Of a stretch of DNA of 64,000 nt, positions 44,535-53,460 are shown piece by piece. The stretch covers positions 20,320 through 84,319 of the forward strand of contig JALFVM010000182.1 of assembly GCA_022787145.1 (NCBI GenBank). The letters are read 5' to 3'. Below the pieces are notes generated by a model. It made no database searches, was not told where the DNA came from, and was given only the letters and a program-made list of their open reading frames with translations. Position numbers and translations under genes: made by a program. Position 1 is the stretch's first letter. Every line of letters begins with the position of its first letter. This stretch comes from Lachnospiraceae bacterium. Its GTDB lineage: Bacteria > Bacillota > Clostridia > Lachnospirales > Lachnospiraceae.

Positions 44535-45209
44535 ATGGCACCATTATCAGGGGAATGGCTGGAAGCTCTGAAAGGAGAATTTCGCAAACCCTATTATCGG
44601 GCATTATTTCAGAAAGTGGGGGAAGAATATCAGACAAGGAAGATTTTTCCGCCTGCCGATGATATTTTTAATGCTTTTCATTTTACTCCGTTAAGTCAGG
44701 TGAAAGTTGTCATTCTGGGTCAGGATCCGTATCATAACGACGGTCAGGCGCACGGCCTGTGTTTTTCTGTAAAGAAAGAGGTCGACATTCCCCCTTCGCT
44801 TGTTAATATTTATCAGGAACTGCACGATGATCTGGGATGTTATATTCCGAACAATGGATATCTGGAAAAATGGGCACGTCAGGGTGTCATGATGCTCAAC
44901 ACGGTATTGACTGTCCGTGCCCATCAGGCAAACTCTCATCGGGGAATCGGATGGGAAGAATTTACAGATGCGGCGATCCGCGTGATCGCCGAGCAGGATC
45001 GTCCGATTGTCTTTCTTTTGTGGGGAAGACCTGCACAGGCAAAAAAAAGTATGATTTATAATCCAAAACATTTGGTGCTGGAGGCTCCGCATCCGAGTCC
45101 ACTGTCGGCGTACCGGGGATTTTTCGGAAGCAGACCTTTTAGTAAAACGAACGATTTTTTGACTGCCAACAATCTGACGCCGATTGACTGGCAGATTGAA
45201 AATGTATAA
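44535..45209 (+). CDS. ung: Uracil-DNA glycosylase
   Basis: A 224-residue family 1 UDG that removes uracil from DNA. The water-activating loop GQDPYH is at residues 62-67, followed by HGLCFSVKK. Also present are the middle NTVLTVRAHQANSHRGIGWE segment, LLWGRPAQAKK and the Leu-loop HPSPLSAYRGFFGSRPFSKT. TAGGAGGAA lies between hisF and the ATG, nine bases apart, so it is probably co-transcribed with hisHF. Length is normal. Confidence 0.96.
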   Translation: MAPLSGEWLEALKGEFRKPYYRALFQKVGEEYQTRKIFPPADDIFNAFHFTPLSQVKVVILGQDPYHNDGQAHGLCFSVKKEVDIPPSLVNIYQELHDDLGCYIPNNGYLEKWARQGVMMLNTVLTVRAHQANSHRGIGWEEFTDAAIRVIAEQDRPIVFLLWGRPAQAKKSMIYNPKHLVLEAPHPSPLSAYRGFFGSRPFSKTNDFLTANNLTPIDWQIENV

Positions 45210-45231
45210 GCTGTAAAAAAGGAAAATAAAA

Positions 45232-46854
45232 ATGGAACAAAAAAATACGTTAGTGAAAAATGCCTCTTTTTTGATGATGGCAGCAATGATTTCAAAAGTC
45301 ATTGGTCTTTTGTACAAAAGTCCGCTGTCGGCAATCGTAGGAAATGTGGGAATGGGCTATATCAGTCTGGCGCAGAACGCCTATATGATTCTGCTCATGA
45401 TTTCATCTTACAGTATTCCACAGGCAGTATCGAAGCTGATATCGGAGAAAGTTGCATTTGGAGATTACAGAAATGCCCAGAAAATATTGAAAGGGGCAAT
45501 GCTGTATGTCATAGTCGTGGGCGGCGTGGTGGCTTTTATCTGCCTGTTTGGGGCAAAATGGATTCTTCCGAGCAATCAGCCAAATGCCGTTTTGGCACTT
45601 CAGATTCTGGCGCCGACGATTTTTCTCTCCGGTATTCTCGGGGTGTATCGCGGATATTTTCAGGCATTTCGAAATATGATGCCAACGTCGATCTCACAGA
45701 TCCTGGAACAGATTTTTCATGCGATTGTCAGTATTCTGGCGGCATGGCTGTTTATCAAAAATATTTCCGATGGCAGTCAGCTGAGTGTGGCAAAATGGGG
45801 CGCAGCCGGTTCGACTGTCGGAACGGGAGCCGGTGTTGTTGTCGCCTTGTTGTTTATGCTTGCGATTTATGCAAGAAACAGAAAGGATATGCGTGATAGA
45901 ATCCTGTCTGACACGACGCATCAGGAAGAATCTTACAAAGAAATTTTTAAATTAATCATCCTGGTTGTATCGCCGATTATCTTCAGCGCCTTTATTTATA
46001 ATGTCAATGGTTACTTGAATGGTGTGCTTTTTTCGGATATTTTAGGATACAGAGGTGCGAATGCACAGGAAATCAGCATTATGTATGCGGAATATGCCAG
46101 CTATTTTATGATGATTATTAATATTCCTCTGACCTTATCAAGTGCTGCTCCGACTTCTATGATTCCGGAGGTATCGGCGCTGTATGCGACAGGAGAGATT
46201 GATCAGACCTGTGAGCGGATTGATCAGACGGTGCAGCTGTCTATGTTTATTTCTGCACCTTGTGCAGTCGGTCTTGCTGTATTGGCCCATCCCATCGTAT
46301 CGCTTCTGTTTCCAGGAACAAATGGAACGGCCGGCTATCTTTTGATGCTTGGATCGTTTACGATTTTACTGAACGGTATGTCGAATATTTCAAACGGTGT
46401 TTTGCAGGGAATCGGAAAACCGAATATTCCGATGTTTACAGCAGCAGTCGCTTTGGTGGTGGATGTTGTAGCTGTTGTGGCGCTGTTGCTTTTCACCGAT
46501 TTGGGTGTGTATGCCCTTCTTGTGGCGATGATCATTTATGCAGTGGCTGTGTGTATTTTCAACGATCGTTTTATGAAAAAATATCTGAATTATAAAAATC
46601 CGTGGATCAAAGGTTATGTACAGCCGATTCTGGCAAGCATTCCGATGGGTGCGGTCGCTTTTGGCGTTTATCATGGCCTTTATCTGTTGATTTCGGTTAA
46701 TCTTGTGTGTTTGGCAGCAGCCATTCTGATTGCGGCTGTTGTGTATATCATCGCATTTATTTTTGTTACAAAAGCATCCGAAGAACAGCTTCGCAGTTTT
46801 CCGTTTGGGGGAATTTTGGTGCGAATCGGACGTATGCTGAAATTATATGAATAA
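45232..46854 (+). CDS. SpoVB/MurJ-type lipid flippase (polysaccharide biosynthesis family)
   Basis: A 540-residue membrane protein with about 14 helices of the MOP exporter superfamily. The start NTLVKNASFLMMAAMISKVI and the segments SSYSIPQAVSKLISEKVAFG and GVYRGYFQAFRNMMPTSISQ are typical of SpoVB/YtgP-like proteins. These flip lipid-linked peptidoglycan or polysaccharide precursors. The exact substrate (cortex or cell wall precursor) cannot be told. The ribosome site is weak (AAAAAGGAAAA). It follows ung by 22 bases and ends before a nested palindromic repeat. Confidence 0.88.
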   Translation: MEQKNTLVKNASFLMMAAMISKVIGLLYKSPLSAIVGNVGMGYISLAQNAYMILLMISSYSIPQAVSKLISEKVAFGDYRNAQKILKGAMLYVIVVGGVVAFICLFGAKWILPSNQPNAVLALQILAPTIFLSGILGVYRGYFQAFRNMMPTSISQILEQIFHAIVSILAAWLFIKNISDGSQLSVAKWGAAGSTVGTGAGVVVALLFMLAIYARNRKDMRDRILSDTTHQEESYKEIFKLIILVVSPIIFSAFIYNVNGYLNGVLFSDILGYRGANAQEISIMYAEYASYFMMIINIPLTLSSAAPTSMIPEVSALYATGEIDQTCERIDQTVQLSMFISAPCAVGLAVLAHPIVSLLFPGTNGTAGYLLMLGSFTILLNGMSNISNGVLQGIGKPNIPMFTAAVALVVDVVAVVALLLFTDLGVYALLVAMIIYAVAVCIFNDRFMKKYLNYKNPWIKGYVQPILASIPMGAVAFGVYHGLYLLISVNLVCLAAAILIAAVVYIIAFIFVTKASEEQLRSFPFGGILVRIGRMLKLYE

Positions 46855-46860
46855 TGGTAA

Positions 46861-46995
46861 CTGTTCAGTAGGTAATATCCCGCGAGGTGTTTTCATGCAT
46901 TTTGCATGAAAATCCCGAGACATACAGGCCAAAATCCCATCATCAAAGATGATTTTTCATGGATTTTGGCTCGTATCTGTGAGGGTACTGAACAG
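46861..46995. repeat. Nested palindromic element bounded by CTGTTCAGTA inverted repeats
   Basis: Outer arms CTGTTCAGTA (46861-46870) and TACTGAACAG (46986-46995) enclose further palindromes: TTTTCATGCA/TGCATGAAAA, a CCAAAATCC/GGATTTTGG hairpin with ATCAAAGATGAT-type centre, and CGTATCTGT overlapping ACAGATACG. The left 33 bases match 61938-61970 in order and spacing. No ORF is inside. The intergenic stretch 46855-47153 otherwise holds a terminator and the gntR promoter. Confidence 0.7.
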
Positions 46996-47019
46996 ATACG
47001 AATAATGAGAAAAAGAAAG

Positions 47020-47068
47020 AACTCTTTCTGAATGCAGAGTATGTGCCGTGTTCAGAAAGAGTTTTTTG
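47020..47068 (+). terminator. Terminator before the GntR operon
   Basis: Perfect 13-bp stem AACTCTTTCTGAA (47020-47032) with TTCAGAAAGAGTT (47051-47063), followed by TTTTG. Confidence 0.85.
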
Positions 47069-47089
47069 TATGCGAAAAGGGAAAAGGTA

Positions 47090-47131
47090 TTGACAAAAGT
47101 GTGAATATTGTATATAGTGTATATATACAAT
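47090..47131 (+). promoter_or_regulatory. Promoter and operator of the GntR-ABC operon
   Basis: TTGACA (47090-47095), 17 bases and TATAGT (47113-47118). An inverted repeat ATTGTATAT (47107-47115) and ATATACAAT (47123-47131), gap 7, covers the -10, which suits repression by the YtrA-type GntR protein encoded directly downstream. Confidence 0.7.
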
Positions 47132-47153
47132 AAAAATGAAAACGGGTGAGTGA

Positions 47154-47528
47154 ATGAATATTATAATCAGTAATTCCAGCGGGAAACCCATTTATGAACA
47201 GATCACCAGCCAGATCAAACAGCTGATTCTGTCCGGGCAGCTGCATCCACATGATGCACTTCCCTCTATGCGGTTTCTGGCAAAAGAGCTTCGTATCAGT
47301 GTCATCACGACGAAGCGGGCGTATGAAGATCTGGAAAAAGATGGATTTATCTACACCGTGGTTGGCAAAGGCAGCTTTGTGGCGGATGCCAATCATGAGC
47401 TGATTCGGGAGGAGCAGCTCAGAAAAATTGAGGAGCATCTGGAGCAGGCGGTGGAGCTTGCAAGACAAAGCAATGTATCACAGGAAGAAGTCACAGAAAT
47501 GCTGCAGATGTTGTATGAGGAGGTATGA
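47154..47528 (+). CDS. GntR-family regulator, YtrA subfamily
   Basis: A 124-residue repressor. The winged HTH (about 10-76) has KPIYEQITSQIKQLILSGQL, LPSMRFLAKELRISVITTKR and AYEDLEKDGFIYTVVGKGSF. Only a short helical tail of about 45 residues follows, the mark of the YtrA subfamily, which lacks a ligand domain. Members repress an adjacent ABC transporter operon and often respond to cell-envelope-active antibiotics. The palindrome over the promoter is its likely operator. The stop overlaps the ABC ATPase start. Confidence 0.93.
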   Translation: MNIIISNSSGKPIYEQITSQIKQLILSGQLHPHDALPSMRFLAKELRISVITTKRAYEDLEKDGFIYTVVGKGSFVADANHELIREEQLRKIEEHLEQAVELARQSNVSQEEVTEMLQMLYEEV

Positions 47529-48391
47529 GTATGGATACGGCGATTCGCTTACACAATGTGACAAAAAATTATGAATCATTTACCTTAGATCATATTACAA
47601 TGGACATTCCAAAAGGCTGTATTGTAGGGCTTGTGGGAGAAAACGGTGCCGGAAAGACGACGCTTTTGAAAGCCATTTTAGATATGATTCATCTAGACGA
47701 AGGACAGATTTCTCTGGATGGAGTGCCGGTCAGTCGGCTTTCGTATGACTGGAAAAAGGAGGTCGGAGTAATTTTGTCTGGATTGGATTTTGCGGCAAGC
47801 ATGAATGCGCGTGAGATCGGGAACATCATGGCAGGAACGTATGAAAACTGGCAGCAGAACGTTTATGAAGCGTATTTGCAGCGATTTAAAATTGAACCGG
47901 GCAAAACGGTACAGAAATATTCTAAGGGAATGAAAATGAAGTTAAATATTGCGGTTGCTCTGTCACATCAGGCAAAACTGCTGATTTTTGACGAAGCGAC
48001 CAGTGGTCTTGATCCGATTGTGCGTGACGACATTCTGGATCTTTTGCTGGAGTTTATCCAGGATGAAGAACATACGGCAATTATCTCTTCGCATATTGTT
48101 ACAGATTTGGAGAAGGTGGCCGATTATATTGCTTTTCTTCATGAAGGAAAGTTGAAATTCTATATGAATAAAGATGAAATCTTATATCATTACGGCGTGG
48201 TGCGCTGCAGTCCTCAGCAATATCAAAAGCTTCCAAAAGAATTGGTAAAAGGTGTGAGAAAAGGAAATTTCTCTTATGATGTTTTGATATCTGCAAAACA
48301 GAAGATTCACCAGTCTTTTCCGGAAATTGCCATAGATAACGCAGGAATTGAAGATGTGATTTTATATCTGGTAAAGGGGGAACGAGTATGA
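47525..48391 (+). CDS. ABC transporter ATP-binding protein
   Basis: A 288-residue ATPase. Walker A GLVGENGAGKTTLLKA is at about residues 34-49, the signature is YSKGMKMKLNIAVAL (a degenerate LSGGQ), Walker B LLIFDEATSGLDPI and the switch His in IISSHIV. About 80 C-terminal residues follow the nucleotide-binding domain, as in drug or peptide exporters. ATG 47525 overlaps the gntR stop; a second ATG at 47531 is possible. With the next gene it forms a heterogeneous exporter of unknown substrate. Confidence 0.93.
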   Translation: MSMDTAIRLHNVTKNYESFTLDHITMDIPKGCIVGLVGENGAGKTTLLKAILDMIHLDEGQISLDGVPVSRLSYDWKKEVGVILSGLDFAASMNAREIGNIMAGTYENWQQNVYEAYLQRFKIEPGKTVQKYSKGMKMKLNIAVALSHQAKLLIFDEATSGLDPIVRDDILDLLLEFIQDEEHTAIISSHIVTDLEKVADYIAFLHEGKLKFYMNKDEILYHYGVVRCSPQQYQKLPKELVKGVRKGNFSYDVLISAKQKIHQSFPEIAIDNAGIEDVILYLVKGERV

Positions 48392-49029
48392 AGGGGTTGA
48401 TTTTAAAAGATTTCTATTCAATCAAGAATTATTTCAAAATCTACAGTGCGACATTTTTGTTTTTTCTGATTTATGCTGTTTGCATGAAAAGTCCGATGTA
48501 TCTGATCTTTATGGGGATGCTGATGGGCGTTTCCACACTGTTTAACGTTTTGTCACTGGATGAAGCGAGTGGCTTTGCGTTTGCAATGTCACTTCCTGTC
48601 ACAAGAAAGCAGATTGTACGAGAGAAATATCTGTTTTTTGCAGGTATGATAGTGATAATCTGGGGACTTACTACCGTTTTGGCAATGCTCGTGAATTTGT
48701 ATGCGAGGCAGGATTTGAAAGAATGTATTTTTTCCGCACTGGTCTGTACGGCTTTTTACCTTATGATTATGTCGCTGATTATTCCGGTGGCAATGAAGCT
48801 GAGCGTACAAAAATCCAGATATGTGATGCTGGTGTGTGTGGCACTTCCGTGTGTGATCTTTATCGTGTGGACGCAGATGCAGGAAAATGCACAAATGTTG
48901 AGGATGGCTGATACCGTGATGAGTCAGTCCTTTGGAATGATTCTTACAGGGATTCTTGCAGCGGCTGTTTTGATTTATGCAATATCCTATCGGATTTCAC
49001 TGCAGATATTTGCAAAAAAGGAGTTTTAA
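48388..49029 (+). CDS. ABC-2 type permease subunit
   Basis: A 213-residue membrane protein with six predicted helices, starting MKGLILKDFYSIKNYFKIYS. The SLPVTRKQIVREKYLFF segment after helix 2 is the coupling region common to ABC-2 permeases next to YtrA-type regulators. The ATG overlaps the ATPase stop by four bases. Together the three genes resemble bacitracin/lantibiotic-type or cell-envelope stress exporters, but the substrate is not readable from sequence. Confidence 0.88.
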   Translation: MKGLILKDFYSIKNYFKIYSATFLFFLIYAVCMKSPMYLIFMGMLMGVSTLFNVLSLDEASGFAFAMSLPVTRKQIVREKYLFFAGMIVIIWGLTTVLAMLVNLYARQDLKECIFSALVCTAFYLMIMSLIIPVAMKLSVQKSRYVMLVCVALPCVIFIVWTQMQENAQMLRMADTVMSQSFGMILTGILAAAVLIYAISYRISLQIFAKKEF

Positions 49030-49065
49030 CAGAAAGAATATACGGGGTACTGTTCCTCATAAGGG

Positions 49066-49106
49066 CACCGGTGATGCAGAAATGTATCATCCGGTGTTTC
49101 TTTTTT
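49066..49106 (+). terminator. Terminator after the ABC operon
   Basis: Stem CACCGGTGAT (49066-49075) with ATCATCCGGTG (49086-49096, one bulged T), then TTTCTTTTTT. Confidence 0.8.
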
Positions 49107-49133
49107 GACCAAATAGTGGTAAAATAATACATT
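49105..49133 (+). promoter_or_regulatory. Promoter of the MFS gene
   Basis: TTGACC (49105-49110) overlaps the T-tract of the upstream terminator; after 17 bases comes TACATT (49128-49133), 45 bases before the ATG. Confidence 0.55.
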
Positions 49134-49177
49134 ATGAGTGCGTTAAAAAATACAATTATGAGAAAAGGTAGAAGATT

Positions 49178-50368
49178 ATGAGGCAAACATTAAGAAACAA
49201 TCACCAGCATACGGTTTATGCCTGCTTCATTGGGTATGTGGTGCAGGCTGTGGTGAATAACTTTGCGCCCCTGTTATTTGTGATGTTGAGCAGACAGTAT
49301 CACATTTCAGTAGAGCAGATTTCGATTCTGATTTCTGTGAATTTTGGGGTGCAGCTTCTGGTGGACTTTCTTTCCTCGGGATTTGTAGACCGTATTGGAT
49401 ACAAAAAAAGCGTGCTGTTGGCACATTTTCTTGCAGCGACAGGATTGATTGCTTTTGCGTTCTTCCCAGGAATTTTTTCGAATTCGTTTGCAGGACTGCT
49501 GGCCGCGGTATCTATCTATGCTGTGGGAGGCGGTCTTTTGGAGGTTTTGATAAGTCCTATTGTGGAGGCATGTCCGACTGAGCGAAAGGAAGCTGTCATG
49601 AGTCTTCTTCATTCGTTCTACTGTTGGGGGCATGCAGGGGTAATCGTTCTGTCCACTTTATTTTTTGTGACGGTAGGAATTGAGCACTGGAAACTTTTGG
49701 CGGTGGTGTGGGCTTTGATTCCGATCTTTAATATGGTATACTTCTTTCTTGTTCCGGTTCCTTCTTTGAAAGGAGAAGAGGGACTGCGAGGAGTTGGAAA
49801 TCTGTTTAAAAATCCTTCATTCTGGCTGATGATTGTGTTTATGCTCTGTGCAGGGGCAAGTGAACAGGGGGTCAGCCAATGGGCATCTGCGTTTGCGGAA
49901 GAAGGTCTTGGCGTGTCAAAAACAATCGGAGATTTAGCCGGTCCGTTGACATTTGCACTTCTGATGGGAAGTTCCAGATTATTTTATGCAAAGTGCAGTG
50001 AAAAAATAAAACTGGAAAAATACATGATTTTCAGCACATTGCTTTGCATAGCCAGTTATCTGTTGATTTCCCTGACGGATTCGTCGCTGTTGGGATTGTT
50101 TGGCTGTGCTGTCTGTGGCTTTTCAGTCGGGGTGATGTGGCCCGGAACATTCAGTATTGCTGCAAAGATCATGAAATCAGGCGGAACTGCGATGTTTGCC
50201 TTTCTGGCTCTTGCCGGAGATTTGGGCTGCGCAAGCGGTCCCGGTGTGGTTGGCTGGGTAGCAGAGAGAGCAAATGGTAATTTAAAAACAGGAATGTTGG
50301 TGGCAGTTCTGTTTCCGATTGTTTTGCTGATTGGATTGCTTTTTGCCGGAAGACAAAAACAAGAATGA
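49178..50368 (+). CDS. MFS transporter
   Basis: A 396-residue transporter with 12 predicted helices. The loop 2-3 motif reads GFVDRIGYKKSVLLAHFLAA, a good MFS motif A variant. The second half has LFYAKCSEKIKLEKYMIF and GTAMFAFLALAGDLGCASGP. The layout is similar to FucP/GlcP-like sugar carriers with a GxxCGWG-like central segment, but no substrate motif is decisive. A site GAAAAGGTAGAAG precedes the ATG. It is transcribed alone; the next gene begins 72 bases on with no clear promoter. Confidence 0.88.
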   Translation: MRQTLRNNHQHTVYACFIGYVVQAVVNNFAPLLFVMLSRQYHISVEQISILISVNFGVQLLVDFLSSGFVDRIGYKKSVLLAHFLAATGLIAFAFFPGIFSNSFAGLLAAVSIYAVGGGLLEVLISPIVEACPTERKEAVMSLLHSFYCWGHAGVIVLSTLFFVTVGIEHWKLLAVVWALIPIFNMVYFFLVPVPSLKGEEGLRGVGNLFKNPSFWLMIVFMLCAGASEQGVSQWASAFAEEGLGVSKTIGDLAGPLTFALLMGSSRLFYAKCSEKIKLEKYMIFSTLLCIASYLLISLTDSSLLGLFGCAVCGFSVGVMWPGTFSIAAKIMKSGGTAMFAFLALAGDLGCASGPGVVGWVAERANGNLKTGMLVAVLFPIVLLIGLLFAGRQKQE

Positions 50369-50440
50369 AGTGAATCATCCGGCAGGATTCCGAGAAGCGA
50401 TAAACAGATAGAACAAAAGATATAAAGGTATAGAAGGCTT

Positions 50441-51724
50441 ATGAGAGAGGATATTATAGACCAGAAAGAGACAGAAGAGGTAGCGACAGAACGAGGGAAA
50501 GATGAAAAAGAAAAAAATATAGAAATCGTAGAGACTGTGGAAGATTCTGCAACAGAGGGAACAGTTGTGGAAGAAGAAACGGAAGAAGCGTCAGCAGAGA
50601 AGACAGTTGCAGAAGAAGAAACGGAAGAAGCGTCGGCAGAGGAGACAGTTGCGGAAGAAGTATCTGAAGGGGAGGCTGTTGAGAAAGAGCCACCGGAGGA
50701 AGAATCAGCTGAGCAGATAATTGCGGAAGAACCAGCAAAAGAGGAGACTCTGATAGAAGAACCGAAAGAATCAGAAGCAGAAGGCACTGTTGCGGAAGAG
50801 AAACAGGAAGTGCCGACGGTGGAGGAACTTTTGCAGCGTGCATTAGAGGAAGGGCTGATTCGTGAAAAAAAACTGAAGTCTTCACAGGATCCAGAAGAGC
50901 AATCACAAAACAAAACAGAAGAAAAAAAAGAAAGTACGCAGAACAAATATCTAAATATATTTAGGCAGATTAAAATAAAAAATACATCTGGAAAACAAAA
51001 AGCAACAGGAAAGAAAAAAGTAAAAAGAACAAAGAAGCAAAAGCAAATCTTAAATATTGTCCGCGTGTTGTGTGTGATTGGCATTCTCGCGTTCTTTTGT
51101 ATTCCGGACAGAGAAAAGCCGGTGGTTGCGGATGAAATCACAGAGGAAAACGAAGTGGAAAATGCAACGAAAAAATTGCAGATTCCCACCGTAAAAAGGG
51201 CAGAAAGAGAAATCAATAAACGGTGTGAATCTTATCGTTCGCAGGTAGAGCAGATGGCTGCAAGATATGGAATTCCTCAGTATGTGGATTTGCTGATGGC
51301 ACTTATGATGCAGGAAAGTGGGGGAAGAGGACTGGATATCATGCAGTCTTCGGAGGGCGCATTTAATACGCGTTATCCAAAGGTACCAAATGGCATTACG
51401 GATATCAGTTATTCCATTGAATGCGGTGTGCAGGAGCTGAAGGAAGCACTGGTAAAGGCAGGTGTCGAGAGTCCGGATGATATCCCGCGTATCGAGCAGG
51501 CACTTCAGGCATATAATTTTGGAATCCGTTATCTTGACTTTTCAGAGGAAAAAGGTGTGACGGAATGGAATCGAGAGATTGCAGCTGAGTATGCCAGAAT
51601 CGCAAGCAGTGGACGTACAAGAGATGAACACGATACAAAAACGATGGGAAAATGGGATTATGGAGATCAGTATTATCCGGAGCATGTGCTTCGCTATTAT
51701 GCGATTCCTGTGACGGATGAATAG
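50441..51724 (+). CDS. Membrane-anchored lysozyme-like (transglycosylase) protein with acidic repeats
   Basis: A 427-residue protein. A cytoplasmic, strongly acidic stretch (residues 1-170) with tandem EEETEEASAEKTVAE units is followed by a basic Lys segment (183-205), one membrane helix (about 206-222) and a short linker. The lysozyme-like domain (about 255-390) has ARYGIPQYVDLLMALMMQES, GAFNTRYPKVPNGITD and AYNFGIRYLDF, as in the N-domain of CwlT/Tn916 Orf14-type enzymes, with the catalytic Glu in MMQESGG. It should cut peptidoglycan glycan strands outside the membrane. The role of the acidic cytoplasmic tail is unknown. Confidence 0.85.
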   Translation: MREDIIDQKETEEVATERGKDEKEKNIEIVETVEDSATEGTVVEEETEEASAEKTVAEEETEEASAEETVAEEVSEGEAVEKEPPEEESAEQIIAEEPAKEETLIEEPKESEAEGTVAEEKQEVPTVEELLQRALEEGLIREKKLKSSQDPEEQSQNKTEEKKESTQNKYLNIFRQIKIKNTSGKQKATGKKKVKRTKKQKQILNIVRVLCVIGILAFFCIPDREKPVVADEITEENEVENATKKLQIPTVKRAEREINKRCESYRSQVEQMAARYGIPQYVDLLMALMMQESGGRGLDIMQSSEGAFNTRYPKVPNGITDISYSIECGVQELKEALVKAGVESPDDIPRIEQALQAYNFGIRYLDFSEEKGVTEWNREIAAEYARIASSGRTRDEHDTKTMGKWDYGDQYYPEHVLRYYAIPVTDE

Positions 51725-51757
51725 TTTATAAAAAATTTATACATTATAATATGTAAG

Positions 51758-51803
51758 AAAGCTGAAAGCATGCTATAATAATAGCAGGATTTCAGCTTTT
51801 TTA
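51758..51803 (+). terminator. Terminator after the lysozyme-like gene
   Basis: Stem AAAGCTGAAA (51758-51767) with TTTCAGCTTT (51790-51799), then further Ts. Confidence 0.8.
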
Positions 51804-51904
51804 CATTTCTTGCAGGACTGCCTGCAGCAATTCTTAAGGGATGCATCTATCCCGAATTTTTCAAACAATTTTTAAAAAGCAAAAAACAGAAGAAAGGAGA
51901 TTTT

Positions 51905-53437
51905 ATGTTTAGCAGTGTGTTATCAGCAGCTATTTTAGGCATGGAGATTCTGCCGGTGCGTGTGGAAGCCGATGTCAGTGACGGTTTGCCTTCTTTTTCT
52001 ATGGTGGGCTATGTATCCTCTCAGGTAAAAGAAGCGCAGGATCGGGTCAGGACGGCGCTTCGCAACAGTAAGATTGCATTGCCTCCCAAAAAGATTACGG
52101 TAAATCTGGCACCTGCCGATGTGCGAAAGGAGGGAGCGGGATTTGATCTTCCGGTGGCTGGTGCTGTGCTTACCTCCATGGGATATATCCCAAAAGACAG
52201 GATGGAAAATATTATGATGCTTGGGGAATTGAGTCTGAATGGAGAGATTCGGGGTGTTTCCGGAATTTTACCAAGTGTGATGAAAGCCAGGGAAATGGGG
52301 TGCACTGCCTGTGTGATTCCGTCGGCCAATCGAAAAGAGGGACTCCTTGTAAAGGATATTCCGATTATCGGTGTGAGTACGCTCGAGGAAATGCTGGAGA
52401 AGCTTAATTTGCCCAATCCATTTGTGATGGAAGAAAATGTCTGGAGCTTGGACGAGACTCCATGTATTTATGATATCGATTTCTCAGACATTCGCGGACA
52501 GGAAAGTTTGAAAAGAGCAGCAGTTGTTGCAGCCTGCGGTCTGCACAACCTTTTGCTGATTGGTGTTCCGGGAGCTGGAAAGACCATGATTGCAAAGAGA
52601 ATTCCGACAATCATGCCGAACCTTACGATGGAAGAAAGCCTTGAGATTACGAAAATTTACAGCATTGCAGGGTTGCTGCCGCATGACAGCCCCGTGATGC
52701 GCATTCGTCCGTTTCGTTCCCCTCATCACACGACTTCTGCCAAGGCTCTTGCCGGCGGTGGAAAAATTCCAAAACCAGGTGAGGTGACACTGGCTCATCG
52801 CTCCGTTCTTTTTCTGGATGAGCTTCCGGAATTTTCCAAATCCAGTCTGGAAGTACTGCGCCAGCCTATGGAGGATCGCTGTATTCACCTGTCCAGGGTG
52901 CAGGGGACGTATACATTCCCGGCAGACTTTATGCTTGTGGCGGCGATGAACCCATGTCCCTGCGGTTATTATCCGGATATGAACCGCTGCAGATGTACGC
53001 AGCAGGAAATTCATCGCTATCTCAAGAAAATCAGTCAGCCTCTTTTGGATCGCATGGATATCTGCGTGGAGGCTCCTGCTGTATCCTGGCAGGAGATGAC
53101 GGGACAAAAGAAGGGAGAAACCTCCGCACAGATTCGGGAAGTTGTCACCAGAACACAGAAGATTCAGCAGGAGCGATATCGAGGAACGGACATACATTTT
53201 AATTCCGATATGGGAGCCAGGGAGGTAGAAAAGTACTGTGTGATGAACAACAGAGGAAAGGAAATGATCCAAAAGGCTTTTACAGGTCTTTCGCTCAGCG
53301 CAAGAGGCTATCACAGAGTGTTGAAGGTGGCGAGAACGATTGCAGATATGGAGGAGGAAGAACTGATTACAGAAAAACATATCGCGGAGGCTTTGACCTA
53401 CCGTATGATTGACAGAAAATACTGGAATGGATCCTGA
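51905..53437 (+). CDS. comM: YifB/ComM family Mg-chelatase-like AAA ATPase
   Basis: A 510-residue protein. The N-terminal Lon-like fold reads VEADVSDGLPSFSMVGYVSS, then AAA+ Walker A LIGVPGAGKTMIAKR (about 217-231), the FRSPHHTTSAKALAGGG insert, Walker B SVLFLDELPEF, a CxCGYY..C zinc motif (NPCPCGYYPDMNRCRC) and the Mg_chelatase_C domain. ComM homologues are branch-migration helicases that help integrate DNA in transformation and also occur in non-competent species. dprA follows by 20 bases, so the two form a DNA-uptake-type pair. AAAGGAGA lies before the ATG. Confidence 0.93.
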   Translation: MFSSVLSAAILGMEILPVRVEADVSDGLPSFSMVGYVSSQVKEAQDRVRTALRNSKIALPPKKITVNLAPADVRKEGAGFDLPVAGAVLTSMGYIPKDRMENIMMLGELSLNGEIRGVSGILPSVMKAREMGCTACVIPSANRKEGLLVKDIPIIGVSTLEEMLEKLNLPNPFVMEENVWSLDETPCIYDIDFSDIRGQESLKRAAVVAACGLHNLLLIGVPGAGKTMIAKRIPTIMPNLTMEESLEITKIYSIAGLLPHDSPVMRIRPFRSPHHTTSAKALAGGGKIPKPGEVTLAHRSVLFLDELPEFSKSSLEVLRQPMEDRCIHLSRVQGTYTFPADFMLVAAMNPCPCGYYPDMNRCRCTQQEIHRYLKKISQPLLDRMDICVEAPAVSWQEMTGQKKGETSAQIREVVTRTQKIQQERYRGTDIHFNSDMGAREVEKYCVMNNRGKEMIQKAFTGLSLSARGYHRVLKVARTIADMEEEELITEKHIAEALTYRMIDRKYWNGS

Positions 53438-53460
53438 CAGGAAAGGAGTGAATAAAATTG

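Noticed and set aside
50056..51216. 386-codon Ser-rich minus-strand frame opposite the lysozyme-like gene
   Set aside because: Its Ser/Thr/Ala richness is the complement of the GAA/GAG repeats on the plus strand.
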